DNA of 64,000 nt from Vaginella massiliensis (GCF_900089075.1 NZ_LT593745.1:62001-126000); one strand, 5' to 3'. Shown: positions 33,505-44,031, counted from the first letter of the stretch. The notes: generated by a model not told the origin, from the sequence alone. Translations and numbers: made by a program.

Positions 33505-34779
33505 TTATTCTTTTTCTCTATTCAATCTTTCGATCTTTCTTTCTACCGCTTCCAAACGAGTATGCTCCCATTTGTTTACCGAAGCCGTTGCCAAAGCATT
33601 ACCCAAAACATTGGTCATACTGCGCGCCATATCGCAAAAATGATCGATTGGCAAAATTAAAGCAATGCCTTCTGGCGGAATACCAAACATGGTACAGGTC
33701 GCGATAACGACGATGAGCGATGCTCTTGGCACACCCGCAACGCCTTTACTCGTGAGCATCAAGACGAGCAACATCAAGATTTGTTTTTCCAACGGCATTG
33801 GAACATTATAAACCTGTGCGATGAACATGCTGGCAAACGTCATATACATCATACTGCCATCTAAGTTGAAAGAATAGCCTAATGGTAGGATGAAAGAGAC
33901 GACTTTAGAATCTGCTCCGTAATCCTCTAATTCTTCTACCAATTTAGGGAAAACTGCCTCGCTACTTGTCGTAGAAAAAGCGATGAGCAAAGGCGCTTTG
34001 ATGTGTTTCAATAGACTGACAAGTTGTGCTTTTCCTAAAATAAAATAGCCTACAGCGATCAAAACTATCCATAAAATAAATATCCCAACCGAAAAGGCGA
34101 GTAAGAATTTTCCGTACATTACAAATACTCCGAATCCATGCAATGCAATTGCAGCGGCAATCGCTCCAAAAACTCCAACTGGTGCAACCCACATGATGTA
34201 TTCGACCATTTTGAGTACCACATGAGCTACTTTGTCTAACGCTTTGGTGAGGACTTCGCCCTCTTTACCATAAGCTGCCAAAGCCACGCCAAAAAAGATA
34301 GAAAAAATTACAATTTGTAGAATTTCATTCGTTGCAAAAGCCTCGAAAACAGATTTCGGAATCACATGGCTCACAAAGTGTTCTAGCGTGAGAGCCGAAC
34401 TAGAATTTTGCAGCAAATCGCCTGCATCTGCGCTATCGATCGTCAAGTTCATGTTTTCTCCAGGGCGTATAATATTCACGATGATCAATCCGATTGTGAG
34501 TGAAATAAGCGAGGCTGTAATGAACCAAACCATTGCTTTACCTCCTACACGTCCTACCAGTCGCATATCGCCCATTTTGGCGATACCCACAACCAAGGTT
34601 GAAAAAACCAAGGGAGCAATGATCATTTGAACCAATCGTATGAAAACGGTTCCAAGTAGTTTGATGTTTTTCGAAAAACCGGCAATCGCATCTGGAAAAA
34701 CGTAATGTACGATTCCGCCTAATGCAACACCGGCAACTAGCCCAATGATGATGGCAATAAAAAGCTTATTGTTTTTCAT
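33505..34779 (-). CDS. Dicarboxylate/amino acid:cation symporter
   Basis: A 424-residue transporter of the DAACS family (GltP/DctA type) that takes up glutamate, aspartate or C4-dicarboxylates with H+ or Na+. Hydrophobic segments run through the sequence; family motifs are the Ser-rich loop STTSSEAVFPKL (about 272-283) and the helix start SFNLDGSMMYMT. Later GVAGVPRAS and PIDHFCDMARS, with the Asp of the substrate site, are present. The substrate cannot be fixed from sequence. It is a single gene with its own terminator. Confidence 0.92.
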   Translation of the reverse strand: MKNNKLFIAIIIGLVAGVALGGIVHYVFPDAIAGFSKNIKLLGTVFIRLVQMIIAPLVFSTLVVGIAKMGDMRLVGRVGGKAMVWFITASLISLTIGLIIVNIIRPGENMNLTIDSADAGDLLQNSSSALTLEHFVSHVIPKSVFEAFATNEILQIVIFSIFFGVALAAYGKEGEVLTKALDKVAHVVLKMVEYIMWVAPVGVFGAIAAAIALHGFGVFVMYGKFLLAFSVGIFILWIVLIAVGYFILGKAQLVSLLKHIKAPLLIAFSTTSSEAVFPKLVEELEDYGADSKVVSFILPLGYSFNLDGSMMYMTFASMFIAQVYNVPMPLEKQILMLLVLMLTSKGVAGVPRASLIVVIATCTMFGIPPEGIALILPIDHFCDMARSMTNVLGNALATASVNKWEHTRLEAVERKIERLNREKE

Positions 34780-34832
34780 TTGATGATATTTTTCGGGTGT
34801 GAAATTAATAATTTGAAATCACTTTGTGTTGA

Positions 34833-37532
34833 CTATTTCGAATTTTCTTCGAATGGAATGGCCGGATGAAGGATTTCACGAATCAGATTTTCTAATAATT
34901 CTTGCGTTTGTTCTATTATACCAAAATCTACTTTATCTACCTTATCGATTGCGAATTTCAACAAATCTAAATTCGGATATTTGAGCGGATAGATACAAAG
35001 TTGAATTGCCTGCTTTTCGTGTTCTTCTTGCCTTAGATACAAATGAGCATAAAAGAGCAACTGCAATGCTTTAGCATTTTTTTTATCAGAAAAAACATCT
35101 TCGAGCTTTTCCAAAGTGATTTGAAGATCTTTTCCATCTGTTTGTACATTACCTGTTTTGTAATCGATGATTCTTTTGAGTCCGTTTACGCTATCAATCC
35201 GATCGACAAATCCTTTCAGTTTGATTGGTGTTTCATCCAAATCAATGATTAGTTCTAATCGTTTTTCTAATGCCAAGACAATCAATTCGTTCGATTTGGC
35301 AGTTTCTTCGTCTCTAAACAATACGCCCTCGATTATGCGAAGAACAATGCGCTTTATTAGTAAATTTTGTCCGCGATCGATTTCGCCCTCTTTGTATTCC
35401 AACTTGAAATTATCCTCCAACAACTTCACTTTTCGAGCGTGCATTTCTTTGAAATCATTTGCGTGCAATTGCCTGCCTATATAGGGTTTGTAGAGATCTT
35501 CTAGCGTTTTGTGCACTATATTTCCCATTGTTTTTGTCGAGATATCTTCTTCTGCCTCTTCTACATCATTTACCCCCAGAACAATTTTCTCGTAAAACTC
35601 GATCGGATTTCTCAAATACAAGCCCAGCGCAGTAGGTGTAATTCCGGTATTGCATGCCCAATTGTTGAGCACTTCTAAGGTTTTGGGCGTTTTTTGTATT
35701 TGAAATAATTTTTTGGGCACAAGTTCGAAATGCGGTTTGGCAAAACCAAAATTGAGGCGATGCGGACTCTCGAAATGCATTTGCTCGATGAATCTACTTT
35801 TGTCGCCTGCTCCCAAACCATCGGGATCAGTATTGTAAATCAGATTCACTCGAGAGGCTCTCGATAGCAGACGATAAAAGTGGTAAGCATAGATGGCATC
35901 GTTATCGCTAAAGGTATTCAGCCCTTTTTCTTTGCGAATATCATAAGGTATAAAGGTATTGTTTTGGCGACCAAGCGGTAAAACATCTTCGTTGACAGAG
36001 GTGAGGATAATATGCTCGAAATTGATCAATCGCGTCTCTAGAAGCCCCATAATCTGCAAGCCTTCTAAGGGTTCTCCAATAAAACTTAAATTTTCGGTTT
36101 GTATCAATTTTTGGTACAACAAATACAGCGTTCTGTAATTGGTCACCGTTTCTAAAACTTGTATTTCATTCGACAATTGTGCAAAAACTTTTTCGAAATA
36201 AAAAAGGTGCTCTCGCATAAGCGCATTTGTTTTATCGGTGTTTTGCAACAAGTTTTGAGTAAACGTCAACACTATATCGACGAAATGTTTTGGCGAATTG
36301 GGAATTTGAAATAAGTTTTGAAAAAACGAACCGTTGAGGTTATCGAGCAAAAATTGAGGCGAGTTGAAAATGCGGTTATTCGATTGAATGCGCAGTATCA
36401 ATTCTCGGTCAACCTTTTGCTGAAAAGTTTTCAGCGATGAATTTTCTAAAATTTGAACGATGTTTTTGAAGTAAAACGCCTTGTATTTTCCCAATTTTTC
36501 TCGGTTCATTTGCAACTCAAAAACCGATTTGAAGAATTGTGCCAAAGGCACCGTTTTCAACGGAATTCCCATCGAAATATTCACGTGTTGGATATTGGCA
36601 GGCAACGCATTCAGCACGGCGGGCAATAGCGCTTCATCTGCCAAAATCAAAGCGGTTTTTTTCAATTCATCTTCAGACTTTTCGCTCAGCAATTGACTGA
36701 TATATTTGGCTTGCCCAACTTGTTTCGAAATGCCTGTAACTTCAATTTCTTTTGGTTTTTCGAAATCCTCAAACGTCCAATTCCAGTCGGCTAATCGTGC
36801 TTTGTATCGACGCAAAAAGGTTCCAGATTCTTGCGCTTCTTGCAGAAAATATGCATCACAATCCCAAAAAATTTGAGCTTGCTTTTCTTTAACCAATCCT
36901 AATAAAATCTTTTCTTCGGCGAGCGTCAAAGCATTAAACCCAGCAAACACAAAATTTTGTGTATTCTGCGCCATGAAAGCTGGCAAATTTTCTACCGCAA
37001 GCCTGTTTGCCAAACCATGATAAGCCGTTTTTTGGGCAAGTAAATCGGATTTGAATTGCGAATAAAAAAGTTTGACCATCTTCCAAAACTCCAAATGATT
37101 TTTCATGATCGGATTTTGTTCTACCGCCTCTTGCTCTACTCCCCAATTTTTGATTCGCTCGATCGACACCAAATAATCGAAAAACAGATTGGGTTGCAAA
37201 AGGGTTGAGTCGATATCGTCGAAATCTTTGAGCAGTGTTGGAATCCATTTGATAAAATCATCAAAACTATCCCCTTCTGGGAAACATGTTTTATATGATT
37301 TATAAGCCCGAAACCATAAGGGTAAACCAGAAATCAATTGTACTTTGCCCATTTCTGCGACAAAATCTTCTATGCTGATCATTTTGGGTAAAACAATTCC
37401 GGTTTGTTGACGCTGAAATTCTTGTTTGATGAAAAGCATGGGTCGTTTACCAGGCAAAACCAAGGTCGTGTGCATAAGATTTTTTGGATTTTGCAACAAT
37501 GTTTTCACTAATTTCTGTATAAAAGCACTCAT
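34833..37532 (-). CDS. PD-(D/E)xK nuclease, AddB-like
   Basis: An 899-residue protein with a helicase-like N-terminal region in which the nucleotide loop is degenerate (VLPGKRPMLF), and a C-terminal PD-(D/E)xK nuclease with FVDRID and IDYKTG (about residues 775-795). This layout resembles the AddB subunit that with AddA processes double-strand breaks for recombination. AddA is not in the window. Cysteines of the AddB iron-sulfur cluster are not obvious. It is flanked by the symporter and the RND efflux operon. Confidence 0.78.
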   Translation of the reverse strand: MSAFIQKLVKTLLQNPKNLMHTTLVLPGKRPMLFIKQEFQRQQTGIVLPKMISIEDFVAEMGKVQLISGLPLWFRAYKSYKTCFPEGDSFDDFIKWIPTLLKDFDDIDSTLLQPNLFFDYLVSIERIKNWGVEQEAVEQNPIMKNHLEFWKMVKLFYSQFKSDLLAQKTAYHGLANRLAVENLPAFMAQNTQNFVFAGFNALTLAEEKILLGLVKEKQAQIFWDCDAYFLQEAQESGTFLRRYKARLADWNWTFEDFEKPKEIEVTGISKQVGQAKYISQLLSEKSEDELKKTALILADEALLPAVLNALPANIQHVNISMGIPLKTVPLAQFFKSVFELQMNREKLGKYKAFYFKNIVQILENSSLKTFQQKVDRELILRIQSNNRIFNSPQFLLDNLNGSFFQNLFQIPNSPKHFVDIVLTFTQNLLQNTDKTNALMREHLFYFEKVFAQLSNEIQVLETVTNYRTLYLLYQKLIQTENLSFIGEPLEGLQIMGLLETRLINFEHIILTSVNEDVLPLGRQNNTFIPYDIRKEKGLNTFSDNDAIYAYHFYRLLSRASRVNLIYNTDPDGLGAGDKSRFIEQMHFESPHRLNFGFAKPHFELVPKKLFQIQKTPKTLEVLNNWACNTGITPTALGLYLRNPIEFYEKIVLGVNDVEEAEEDISTKTMGNIVHKTLEDLYKPYIGRQLHANDFKEMHARKVKLLEDNFKLEYKEGEIDRGQNLLIKRIVLRIIEGVLFRDEETAKSNELIVLALEKRLELIIDLDETPIKLKGFVDRIDSVNGLKRIIDYKTGNVQTDGKDLQITLEKLEDVFSDKKNAKALQLLFYAHLYLRQEEHEKQAIQLCIYPLKYPNLDLLKFAIDKVDKVDFGIIEQTQELLENLIREILHPAIPFEENSK

Positions 37533-37671
37533 GGTTTCGAAAATATTTTTTTACGAAGATACAAGTAGCAACTCAAAAAAAGATGGTTTTGATTGTCTAA
37601 AAAAAATTCTGGTCTACAAAATATCGAATAGAGTTTTCTAATTTATAAAAAAATATCCTGCTCGCTATAAA

Positions 37672-37703
37672 CGCCAAACGGATGCAAATGCATCCGTTTG
37701 GCG
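37672..37703. repeat. Long perfect hairpin between AddB-like and RND genes
   Basis: Arms CGCCAAACGGATGCA and TGCATCCGTTTGGCG pair over 15 bp around a 2-base centre. No T-run follows on either side, so it is not a standard terminator. It sits 26 bp after the RND pump stop codon and may protect the mRNA end or be a scattered palindromic repeat. Confidence 0.65.
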
Positions 37704-37729
37704 CTAAATTTCGTTGGGTAAGAATAAGC

Positions 37730-40700
37730 CTATTCCCACTCTTCTTTTATTTCTTTAGCCTCGTAATCGGCTACCATTTCTGCGGCGTAATCTATTTTTT
37801 CTCCTTTTCTGAATCGATCCAAGACCGAGTCGAATAAAGAATAAACAACAGGTACGATAATCAACGTAAGGAATAATGACGAAATCAAACCTCCGATAAT
37901 TACCCAAGCAAGTCCTTTGTTCATCTCTGCGCCATCGCCATTTGCCAAAGCAATTGGCAACATCCCAAACACCATGGCAATGGTGGTCATCAAGATTGGA
38001 CGCAAACGAGCATGATTTGCCTGTATCAACGCCTCGTGTGTATCAGCACCAGCAGCTTTACGCATATTGGTGAAATCGACGATAAGAATTGCATTTTTGG
38101 CTACCAATCCGATCAGCATTATCATGCCAAGTAAGGTAAAGATATTGAGTGAATTCCCAGTCAAGGCGAGGATGACCATTACCCCAATCAATGCCAACGG
38201 AATCGAGAACAATACCACAAATGGGTACACAAAACTATCGTACAACGACACCATTACCAAGTACACCAAAATAATTGCGGCTACTAATGCAATCAAGATT
38301 GTACCAAAACCATCTTGTTGATTTTCCATATCACCCGACCATATATAATTGACGCCAACTGGTTTTTCTTGTCCGTCCATAAACATTGCAGACCATTCGT
38401 TTGCGACATCACCAACGGGTCTTCCGACCACTTTTGATTGCACTTTTACAGCAGGTGCTTTGTCGCGACGTTGCAACAAACTTGGTCCAGAACTCATCTC
38501 TACATTGGCGAACTGGCTCAATCGAATTTTTTGACCCTGTGCATTGGTAAACATCAGGTTGCTTACATCTTCGATGGATTGGCGATTGGCATCGGCAAAA
38601 CGGATGTTGATGTCGTACTCGTACTCACCAGCTCGAAATTTACCATCGGTATTCCCGCTGAAAGCTGTTTGCATGGTTTGTCCGACGCTTGCCAAATTAA
38701 GACCCAATGCAGCCATTTTATCTCGATCTATATTGACCCGAACTTCTGGATTTCCTGTATCGGTAGACAACTCGGCATCGACTGCACCTGGAACGGTTTT
38801 CAGCAATTCTAATAGTCGAGTTGCCTCTTTTGTTGCCGTTTCGTTATCAGGAGCTGTCACCACCAACTCGATTGGAGCATTCTCAGCTCCCATCAATCCG
38901 ACCGGAACGGTTTTGAATTCTACGCCCGTAAATTTTTCTTCTAATGCTCGTTTTATTTTGGCAGATTTGATTTCGGTATTCACATCACGCTCCGATTTAT
39001 CGGTAAGGATGACTTGAATTTCAGACTGATAAGCGGTTGCCTGTACGCCTCCAAAACCAGAAGATTGCTGCCCCACAGTGGTAATCATATCGACTACATC
39101 TGGATCGTTGCGTAAGAATCGTTCAACTTCTAAGGTAACTTGATTCATTTTTTCGATGGTTGCATCTTTGGGCAATTCCATTTGAACTAAGAATTGTCCG
39201 CGATCTGTATTCGGCATAAATTCTCCTCCGATGAAACCAAAAGCTACTAATCCGAATGATGAAAATAGGATGATAAACGTTCCTACAACGGTTACAATTC
39301 TTCTAAAAGTTGTTGTCAAACACCATCTTAGAATATCTGAAATCCAATGGGTAAAATCGTCCAAAATATTTTCGAACCAAAGGATGAATTTTTCGAATAA
39401 ATTTTTACCAGTTAAATGCTCCAATTTCCCGAATCGAGACGATAACCAAGGAATAATCGAAAAAGATGCCAGATACGAGAACAGCGTTGCAATGACAACC
39501 GTCACACAGAACTGCGCCAAAATATTGGCAACCAACCCGCTACTCATTGCAATAGGCAAGAACACTACCACAATCACCAAGGTAATTGCCGAAACGGTGA
39601 ATCCGATTTCTGAAGCACCGTCGTAAGCAGCACGAATTCTAGATTTTCCCATTTCCATGTGGCGATAAATGTTTTCTAAAACTACAATTGCGTCGTCGAC
39701 CAAGATCCCAACCACCAACGAAAGTCCGAGCAAACTCATCAAGTTCAAAGTATAGCCCATCAGATACATCCCGATGAATGTTGATACCAACGAGACCGGA
39801 ATTGCCACCATTACGATGAATGCATTTCGGATGCTATGCAAGAACAACATCATCACCACTGCCACGAGAATTACCGCTAAAAACAAATCGAAAATCACGT
39901 GATTGGCTGCTGCAAGTGTAAAATCGGTGGTATCGTTTACCAAACTCAATTTCAAGCCTTGTTCTTGGTAATCAGACTCTACTTCTTGTATGGTTTTTTT
40001 TACCAATTCGGATACCTCAACGGCGTTTGCATCTGACTGTTTTTTTACCTGTAATAAGATGGTTGGCTTTTGGTTGAATCGTGCAATTTTATCGACATCT
40101 TTTTGGGTATCGAACACCGTTGCCACATCTCCCAATCGAATTTGTGCACCGTTGCGGTTAGACACAATGAGGTTATTCAACTCGTCTACCGACTGAAATT
40201 TTCCCGATAAACGGATAGTCGATTTGGTTGAACGAGATTTTAAGCTCCCGGTCGGAAAATCTAAATTCGACGATAAAACTGCTTGCTGTACTTCTGCAAT
40301 CGAGATGCCATATCCTTGCAGTTTACGCTCGTCTACATTCACTTGTATTTCGCGCTCTTGCCCACCAATCAGGTCTACCTGTGCAACTCCATTTACCCGA
40401 GAAAAGATAGGTTCTACTTTCTTATCGAGTAGATCGTACAATTCTTTATCGTTCAACTTGTCGGATGAAATACTCATGGTGATGATTGGTAAATCGTCTA
40501 ACGAGAATTTGTTGAGCGAAGGCGGATCTACATCATCAGGCAATTCAGACAAAATTGCATTTACTTTTCGCTGAGCGTCGTTGAGGGCATAGTTCACATC
40601 GGCACCCGTATTCAACTGAACCATGATTACCGACAAACTCTCGTACGACGAGGCTTCTACTTTTTTTACATTCTCCAAAGATCCTACAGCATCTTCTATT

Positions 40701-40897
40701 TTACGCGTCACCGATGTTTCGACTTCGCTGGGCGAGGCTCCCGGATACACGGTAGAGATGGTCACGATATTGGTTTCGAATTTTGGAATCAACTCGTATC
40801 CCATCAAACTATAACTCAATATCCCGCCCAAGGTGAGCAAAGTAAAAAGTACAATGACCAGTGTAGGTCTTTTGATCGATATTTCTGCTAATTTCAT
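37730..40897 (-). CDS. RND efflux pump, inner-membrane component
   Basis: A 1,055-residue HAE1/AcrB-type pump using the proton gradient to export drugs or toxic compounds. It has 12 predicted membrane helices around two large periplasmic loops. The proton-relay pair is present in GILVDDAIVVLENI. It is the last gene of the minus-strand unit tetR-tolC-adaptor-pump, 7 bp after the adaptor. The pumped substrate is unknown; the TetR regulator suggests induction by a small hydrophobic compound. Confidence 0.93.
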   Translation of the reverse strand: MKLAEISIKRPTLVIVLFTLLTLGGILSYSLMGYELIPKFETNIVTISTVYPGASPSEVETSVTRKIEDAVGSLENVKKVEASSYESLSVIMVQLNTGADVNYALNDAQRKVNAILSELPDDVDPPSLNKFSLDDLPIITMSISSDKLNDKELYDLLDKKVEPIFSRVNGVAQVDLIGGQEREIQVNVDERKLQGYGISIAEVQQAVLSSNLDFPTGSLKSRSTKSTIRLSGKFQSVDELNNLIVSNRNGAQIRLGDVATVFDTQKDVDKIARFNQKPTILLQVKKQSDANAVEVSELVKKTIQEVESDYQEQGLKLSLVNDTTDFTLAAANHVIFDLFLAVILVAVVMMLFLHSIRNAFIVMVAIPVSLVSTFIGMYLMGYTLNLMSLLGLSLVVGILVDDAIVVLENIYRHMEMGKSRIRAAYDGASEIGFTVSAITLVIVVVFLPIAMSSGLVANILAQFCVTVVIATLFSYLASFSIIPWLSSRFGKLEHLTGKNLFEKFILWFENILDDFTHWISDILRWCLTTTFRRIVTVVGTFIILFSSFGLVAFGFIGGEFMPNTDRGQFLVQMELPKDATIEKMNQVTLEVERFLRNDPDVVDMITTVGQQSSGFGGVQATAYQSEIQVILTDKSERDVNTEIKSAKIKRALEEKFTGVEFKTVPVGLMGAENAPIELVVTAPDNETATKEATRLLELLKTVPGAVDAELSTDTGNPEVRVNIDRDKMAALGLNLASVGQTMQTAFSGNTDGKFRAGEYEYDINIRFADANRQSIEDVSNLMFTNAQGQKIRLSQFANVEMSSGPSLLQRRDKAPAVKVQSKVVGRPVGDVANEWSAMFMDGQEKPVGVNYIWSGDMENQQDGFGTILIALVAAIILVYLVMVSLYDSFVYPFVVLFSIPLALIGVMVILALTGNSLNIFTLLGMIMLIGLVAKNAILIVDFTNMRKAAGADTHEALIQANHARLRPILMTTIAMVFGMLPIALANGDGAEMNKGLAWVIIGGLISSLFLTLIIVPVVYSLFDSVLDRFRKGEKIDYAAEMVADYEAKEIKEEWE

Positions 40898-40904
40898 TTT
40901 GGCT

Positions 40905-41966
40905 TTACTTTATGATGTTCACTTTCGATCCATTGTCGAGGTTAATTTGTCCGCTGGTCACGACTTGTTCTCCACCATTCAGTCCGCTGAGGATTTGAAC
41001 TTTGTTTCCGTAAACTTTACCTGTAGACACTTTGATCAATTTTACAGCTCCATTTTCTACTACAAACAATTGCCCCGAGCTCACGCCGTTTACAAAAGCT
41101 TCGGCTGGTACGGTAATCATGTTTTGTGTTTCTACGCCATGATTGGTTTTGAAAGTAGCCGTTGCATACATCCCCGCTTTTAACTGTCCGTTGTTCGACA
41201 CTTCTATTTCTACTGGAAAATTGAGCGAAGCATCACTTTTAGGAGCGATGAATGAAATGCGACCAGAAAAGCGTTCTTCTGGCAACACATTCACCTTGAT
41301 GTCGACGATTTGTCCAACTTGGATGCGGCCAACCTGACTCTCGTCTACCAATACAGAAAGTTTGAGCGTATTGATGTTGACCACCTCGAACATGGGTGTC
41401 CCGGGAGAAACAATTGCGCCCGGCTCTACCATTCGTTTGTTGATTGTACCGCTAATTCCCGAACGAACATTGGCGGTGTTTTCTCTTACTTTCTGAGCTT
41501 GTACAGCGGCTTGTGCGTTTTTCAGTTGTAAGCGAGAATGGTCTAATTGCTGTTTGGTTACACCTCCCGTCTGATAGGCATTTTCGTAACGCTGATTGTC
41601 GATGATGGCATTTTGTAAATTGTTTTGTGCCTGACTCATCTCTACGTCGATCGCATCTTTTTTGATGACTGCCACCGTCTGCCCTGCTCCTACTCTCGAA
41701 CCTTCTTTCACGTAAACATTCACCACTTTACCAGCAAGTTCTGATGAAATTTGAGTTTCTTGTTTCGGGATGAATGTTCCGTTTGCCGAATAATCGGTAT
41801 TGATATCTTCGCGCGTCACTGTGATCACATTCACGTTGATTTTATCAACTTGTTTTGCTACTTCTTCAACCTGCGCACGTTGTTGATTTCGGTTGTCGAT
41901 GATTTTATAAGCTGCCAATCCGATCAACAAAGCAGCGACTACAAGGTATATAATTGTTTTTTTCAT
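40905..41966 (-). CDS. RND efflux periplasmic adaptor (membrane fusion protein)
   Basis: A 353-residue adaptor linking pump and outer-membrane channel. It has an N-terminal membrane anchor (about 5-22), a lipoyl-like half motif around GSRVGAGQTVAVI, an alpha-helical hairpin with LDHSRLQLKNAQ, and beta-barrel parts after residue 200. No lipobox is seen, so anchoring is probably by the helix. It lies 34 bp after the TolC gene. Confidence 0.93.
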   Translation of the reverse strand: MKKTIIYLVVAALLIGLAAYKIIDNRNQQRAQVEEVAKQVDKINVNVITVTREDINTDYSANGTFIPKQETQISSELAGKVVNVYVKEGSRVGAGQTVAVIKKDAIDVEMSQAQNNLQNAIIDNQRYENAYQTGGVTKQQLDHSRLQLKNAQAAVQAQKVRENTANVRSGISGTINKRMVEPGAIVSPGTPMFEVVNINTLKLSVLVDESQVGRIQVGQIVDIKVNVLPEERFSGRISFIAPKSDASLNFPVEIEVSNNGQLKAGMYATATFKTNHGVETQNMITVPAEAFVNGVSSGQLFVVENGAVKLIKVSTGKVYGNKVQILSGLNGGEQVVTSGQINLDNGSKVNIIK

Positions 41967-42000
41967 TTTTTTATTTCGATTAAAAGTCGTTCGTTATCAT

Positions 42001-43317
42001 TTATAATTGGGTGAGATTAAATAATTCTCCTTTGGCTTTTATCAGCCCTATTTCGGCTATTTTATACTCCAACAAAGCATTAGAATAATTGTTTCGTGCG
42101 TCTGTAAGGGCATTTTCGGCATCGATAATATCGGTAAGATTTGCCAAACCTTGTTGGTAATTGGCTTGGGTGTTGCTCAACACTTTATCGGCCAACGCCA
42201 CGTTTTCGGCTTGGATTTCGACGCTTTTCAAGGTGTTTTCAATTTGAGATTTCGCATTCTGATATTCTAAATCGAGTCCTAATTTTGTATCGTTGATTTG
42301 TTCTTCCAAATCGAGTAAATCGACCTCTGCCTGCGCAATTCTCGCTTTGGTTGCACCACCAGAGAAGATTGGGACTTTTACGCTCAATCCGACCGAAGCC
42401 AAATCTGACCAATAATAATCTTTAGAGGTCATGAATTTCTCACCAAAACCTTGCACTCCATAGTTTGCCGTAAGCCCTACGATCGGGTATAAGGCTGCTT
42501 TCTCTGCTTCGCGGGCGTAGGTAAGCAATTCTTTCTGTTTGCTCAACACCTGATATTCTGTTCTATTCTCGGTATTGACTTGCTCGTCGAGGCTCAACAA
42601 ACTGGGTTCGAGACTCCGTTCTTCCAATTCGATGTCTTGATCTATGGGGTATCCCATGTAGAATTTCAGTGCATTTTCGGTCATGTCTACGGCGTTTACC
42701 AATTGTTGTCGCGACGATAAAATATTGTTCACTTGCACATTGATTCGATCCAAATCGATTGGGCGAGCCAAACCGTTATCTACCAAACTTTTGATGATTT
42801 TCTGTACTCGTTTGGTATTGTCTAAACTTTTGTCGATGGTTTTCAGTTTTTCTTCTTGTATAAAAACTTCATAGTAAGCTGTTGCTACTCGTTCTATAAT
42901 TTGCTCATCGGTAAGTTGAGCATTGATAAGGTAAAAATCTCGTGTCGATTTTGCTGCTTTCAAACCTGTAAATACACGTTGATCGAAAAGATTTTGATAA
43001 ACACTCACTCCTAAATTGGTGTTCCATGGTTGCCCCATTTTGATGACCATCACTCCCTGACCAATGTCCATAGACATTTCTTGAATGATGGCATTATATG
43101 TCAAACCAGCATTTGCCGAAATCTGTGGCAAAGCTCCTGCTTTTGCTTCAGAGATTTTATACTCTGCTTTCTGCACTGCTAAGTCTGCTCGTTTGGCTTC
43201 TGCCTTGTTTTCTAGAGCATATTGTATTGCCTCTTGTAACGTAATCTTTTTCTGGGCTTGTAAAAATCCGAATAAAGACAATGCGATTGCAGAGACCAAA
43301 ATTTTGATGTGTCGCAT
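42001..43317 (-). CDS. TolC-family outer membrane efflux protein
   Basis: A 438-residue protein with a signal peptide (ends near FGFLQAQ) and the two long helical repeats of the OEP family, each starting with a motif like LQEAIQYALENKAE. It forms the outer-membrane tunnel of the RND pump encoded after it. It lies 6 bp after tetR, so the regulator and channel are translated from one message. Confidence 0.93.
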   Translation of the reverse strand: MRHIKILVSAIALSLFGFLQAQKKITLQEAIQYALENKAEAKRADLAVQKAEYKISEAKAGALPQISANAGLTYNAIIQEMSMDIGQGVMVIKMGQPWNTNLGVSVYQNLFDQRVFTGLKAAKSTRDFYLINAQLTDEQIIERVATAYYEVFIQEEKLKTIDKSLDNTKRVQKIIKSLVDNGLARPIDLDRINVQVNNILSSRQQLVNAVDMTENALKFYMGYPIDQDIELEERSLEPSLLSLDEQVNTENRTEYQVLSKQKELLTYAREAEKAALYPIVGLTANYGVQGFGEKFMTSKDYYWSDLASVGLSVKVPIFSGGATKARIAQAEVDLLDLEEQINDTKLGLDLEYQNAKSQIENTLKSVEIQAENVALADKVLSNTQANYQQGLANLTDIIDAENALTDARNNYSNALLEYKIAEIGLIKAKGELFNLTQL

Positions 43318-43323
43318 AATGTT

Positions 43324-43905
43324 TTACTTTTTAAAAAGTGTTTGGAGAATGACTTCTTTTCGACGAGAAAGTATTCGTTTGTATTCTTGATTGGATATGT
43401 TGAGATTTTGTTGAATTAACGGACGATTTACTAACGGAAAATTCACCAAAGAAATCATGTTCAGCAAAAACTGAATAGGCTCGACTTTTTCGATATTTCC
43501 TTTTTCCATTTCTTCTTCGAGGCACTGAAACAACACGGTGACAATTTCGGAAACATCAGACTGCTCGAAAAAACTACCATTGTTCATTTGCGATACAATA
43601 TAGGTTTCTAAATACGGATACTTCAACGAATTCTCGATGGTGTTGTCGATAAAAACACTCACCATCGACCGTATGTCTTGTTCGTTATTCTGCAAGATAA
43701 TCTTGTAACGTTCCATATCCAGCATCTTGGCTTCTTCTAAAATAATACTCAACAAATTGTCTCGCGACCTGAAGTAATAATTGATTAAAGTGCGATTGAC
43801 ACCCGCTTCATCGGCTATCTCTTGCGTGGTCGCCATAAAACGACCTTCTGCAAAAAACATCTTCTTGGCGGTTTCTTTGATGATTTCTTCTGTCTGATCT
43901 TTCAT
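43324..43905 (-). CDS. TetR/AcrR-type repressor of the efflux operon
   Basis: A 193-residue regulator with an N-terminal TetR helix-turn-helix (about residues 7-50; TQEIADEAGVNRTLINYYF) and a ligand-binding C-terminal part. It is the first gene of the operon it most likely controls. A near-palindrome with 14-nt arms spreads over its promoter at 43928-43965, which points to negative autoregulation. The ligand is unknown. Confidence 0.9.
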   Translation of the reverse strand: MKDQTEEIIKETAKKMFFAEGRFMATTQEIADEAGVNRTLINYYFRSRDNLLSIILEEAKMLDMERYKIILQNNEQDIRSMVSVFIDNTIENSLKYPYLETYIVSQMNNGSFFEQSDVSEIVTVLFQCLEEEMEKGNIEKVEPIQFLLNMISLVNFPLVNRPLIQQNLNISNQEYKRILSRRKEVILQTLFKK

Positions 43906-43927
43906 TTATACTCTTATTTAACAAAAA

Positions 43928-43978
43928 TGTCAAACAAAATTATTAAACCAATTTGTTTTGACAAAATTGTTAAACCAA
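43928..43978 (-). promoter_or_regulatory. Promoter and probable TetR operator of the efflux operon
   Basis: Minus-strand TTTG at 43965-43962, a 19-bp spacer, and TAATTTTG at 43942-43935 form a near-consensus promoter. Over it lies an inverted repeat: arms 43928-43941 and 43950-43963 match at 12 of 14 positions around an 8-bp centre (core TGTCAAA). A 17-bp direct repeat (43935-43951 and 43962-43978, one mismatch) covers the same region. Repressor bound here would block RNA polymerase. Confidence 0.6.
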
Positions 43979-44031
43979 AAATTATAAAACTTTAACAATT
44001 CGACCTCTATTTCAATTTGTAAATTTGCTAT

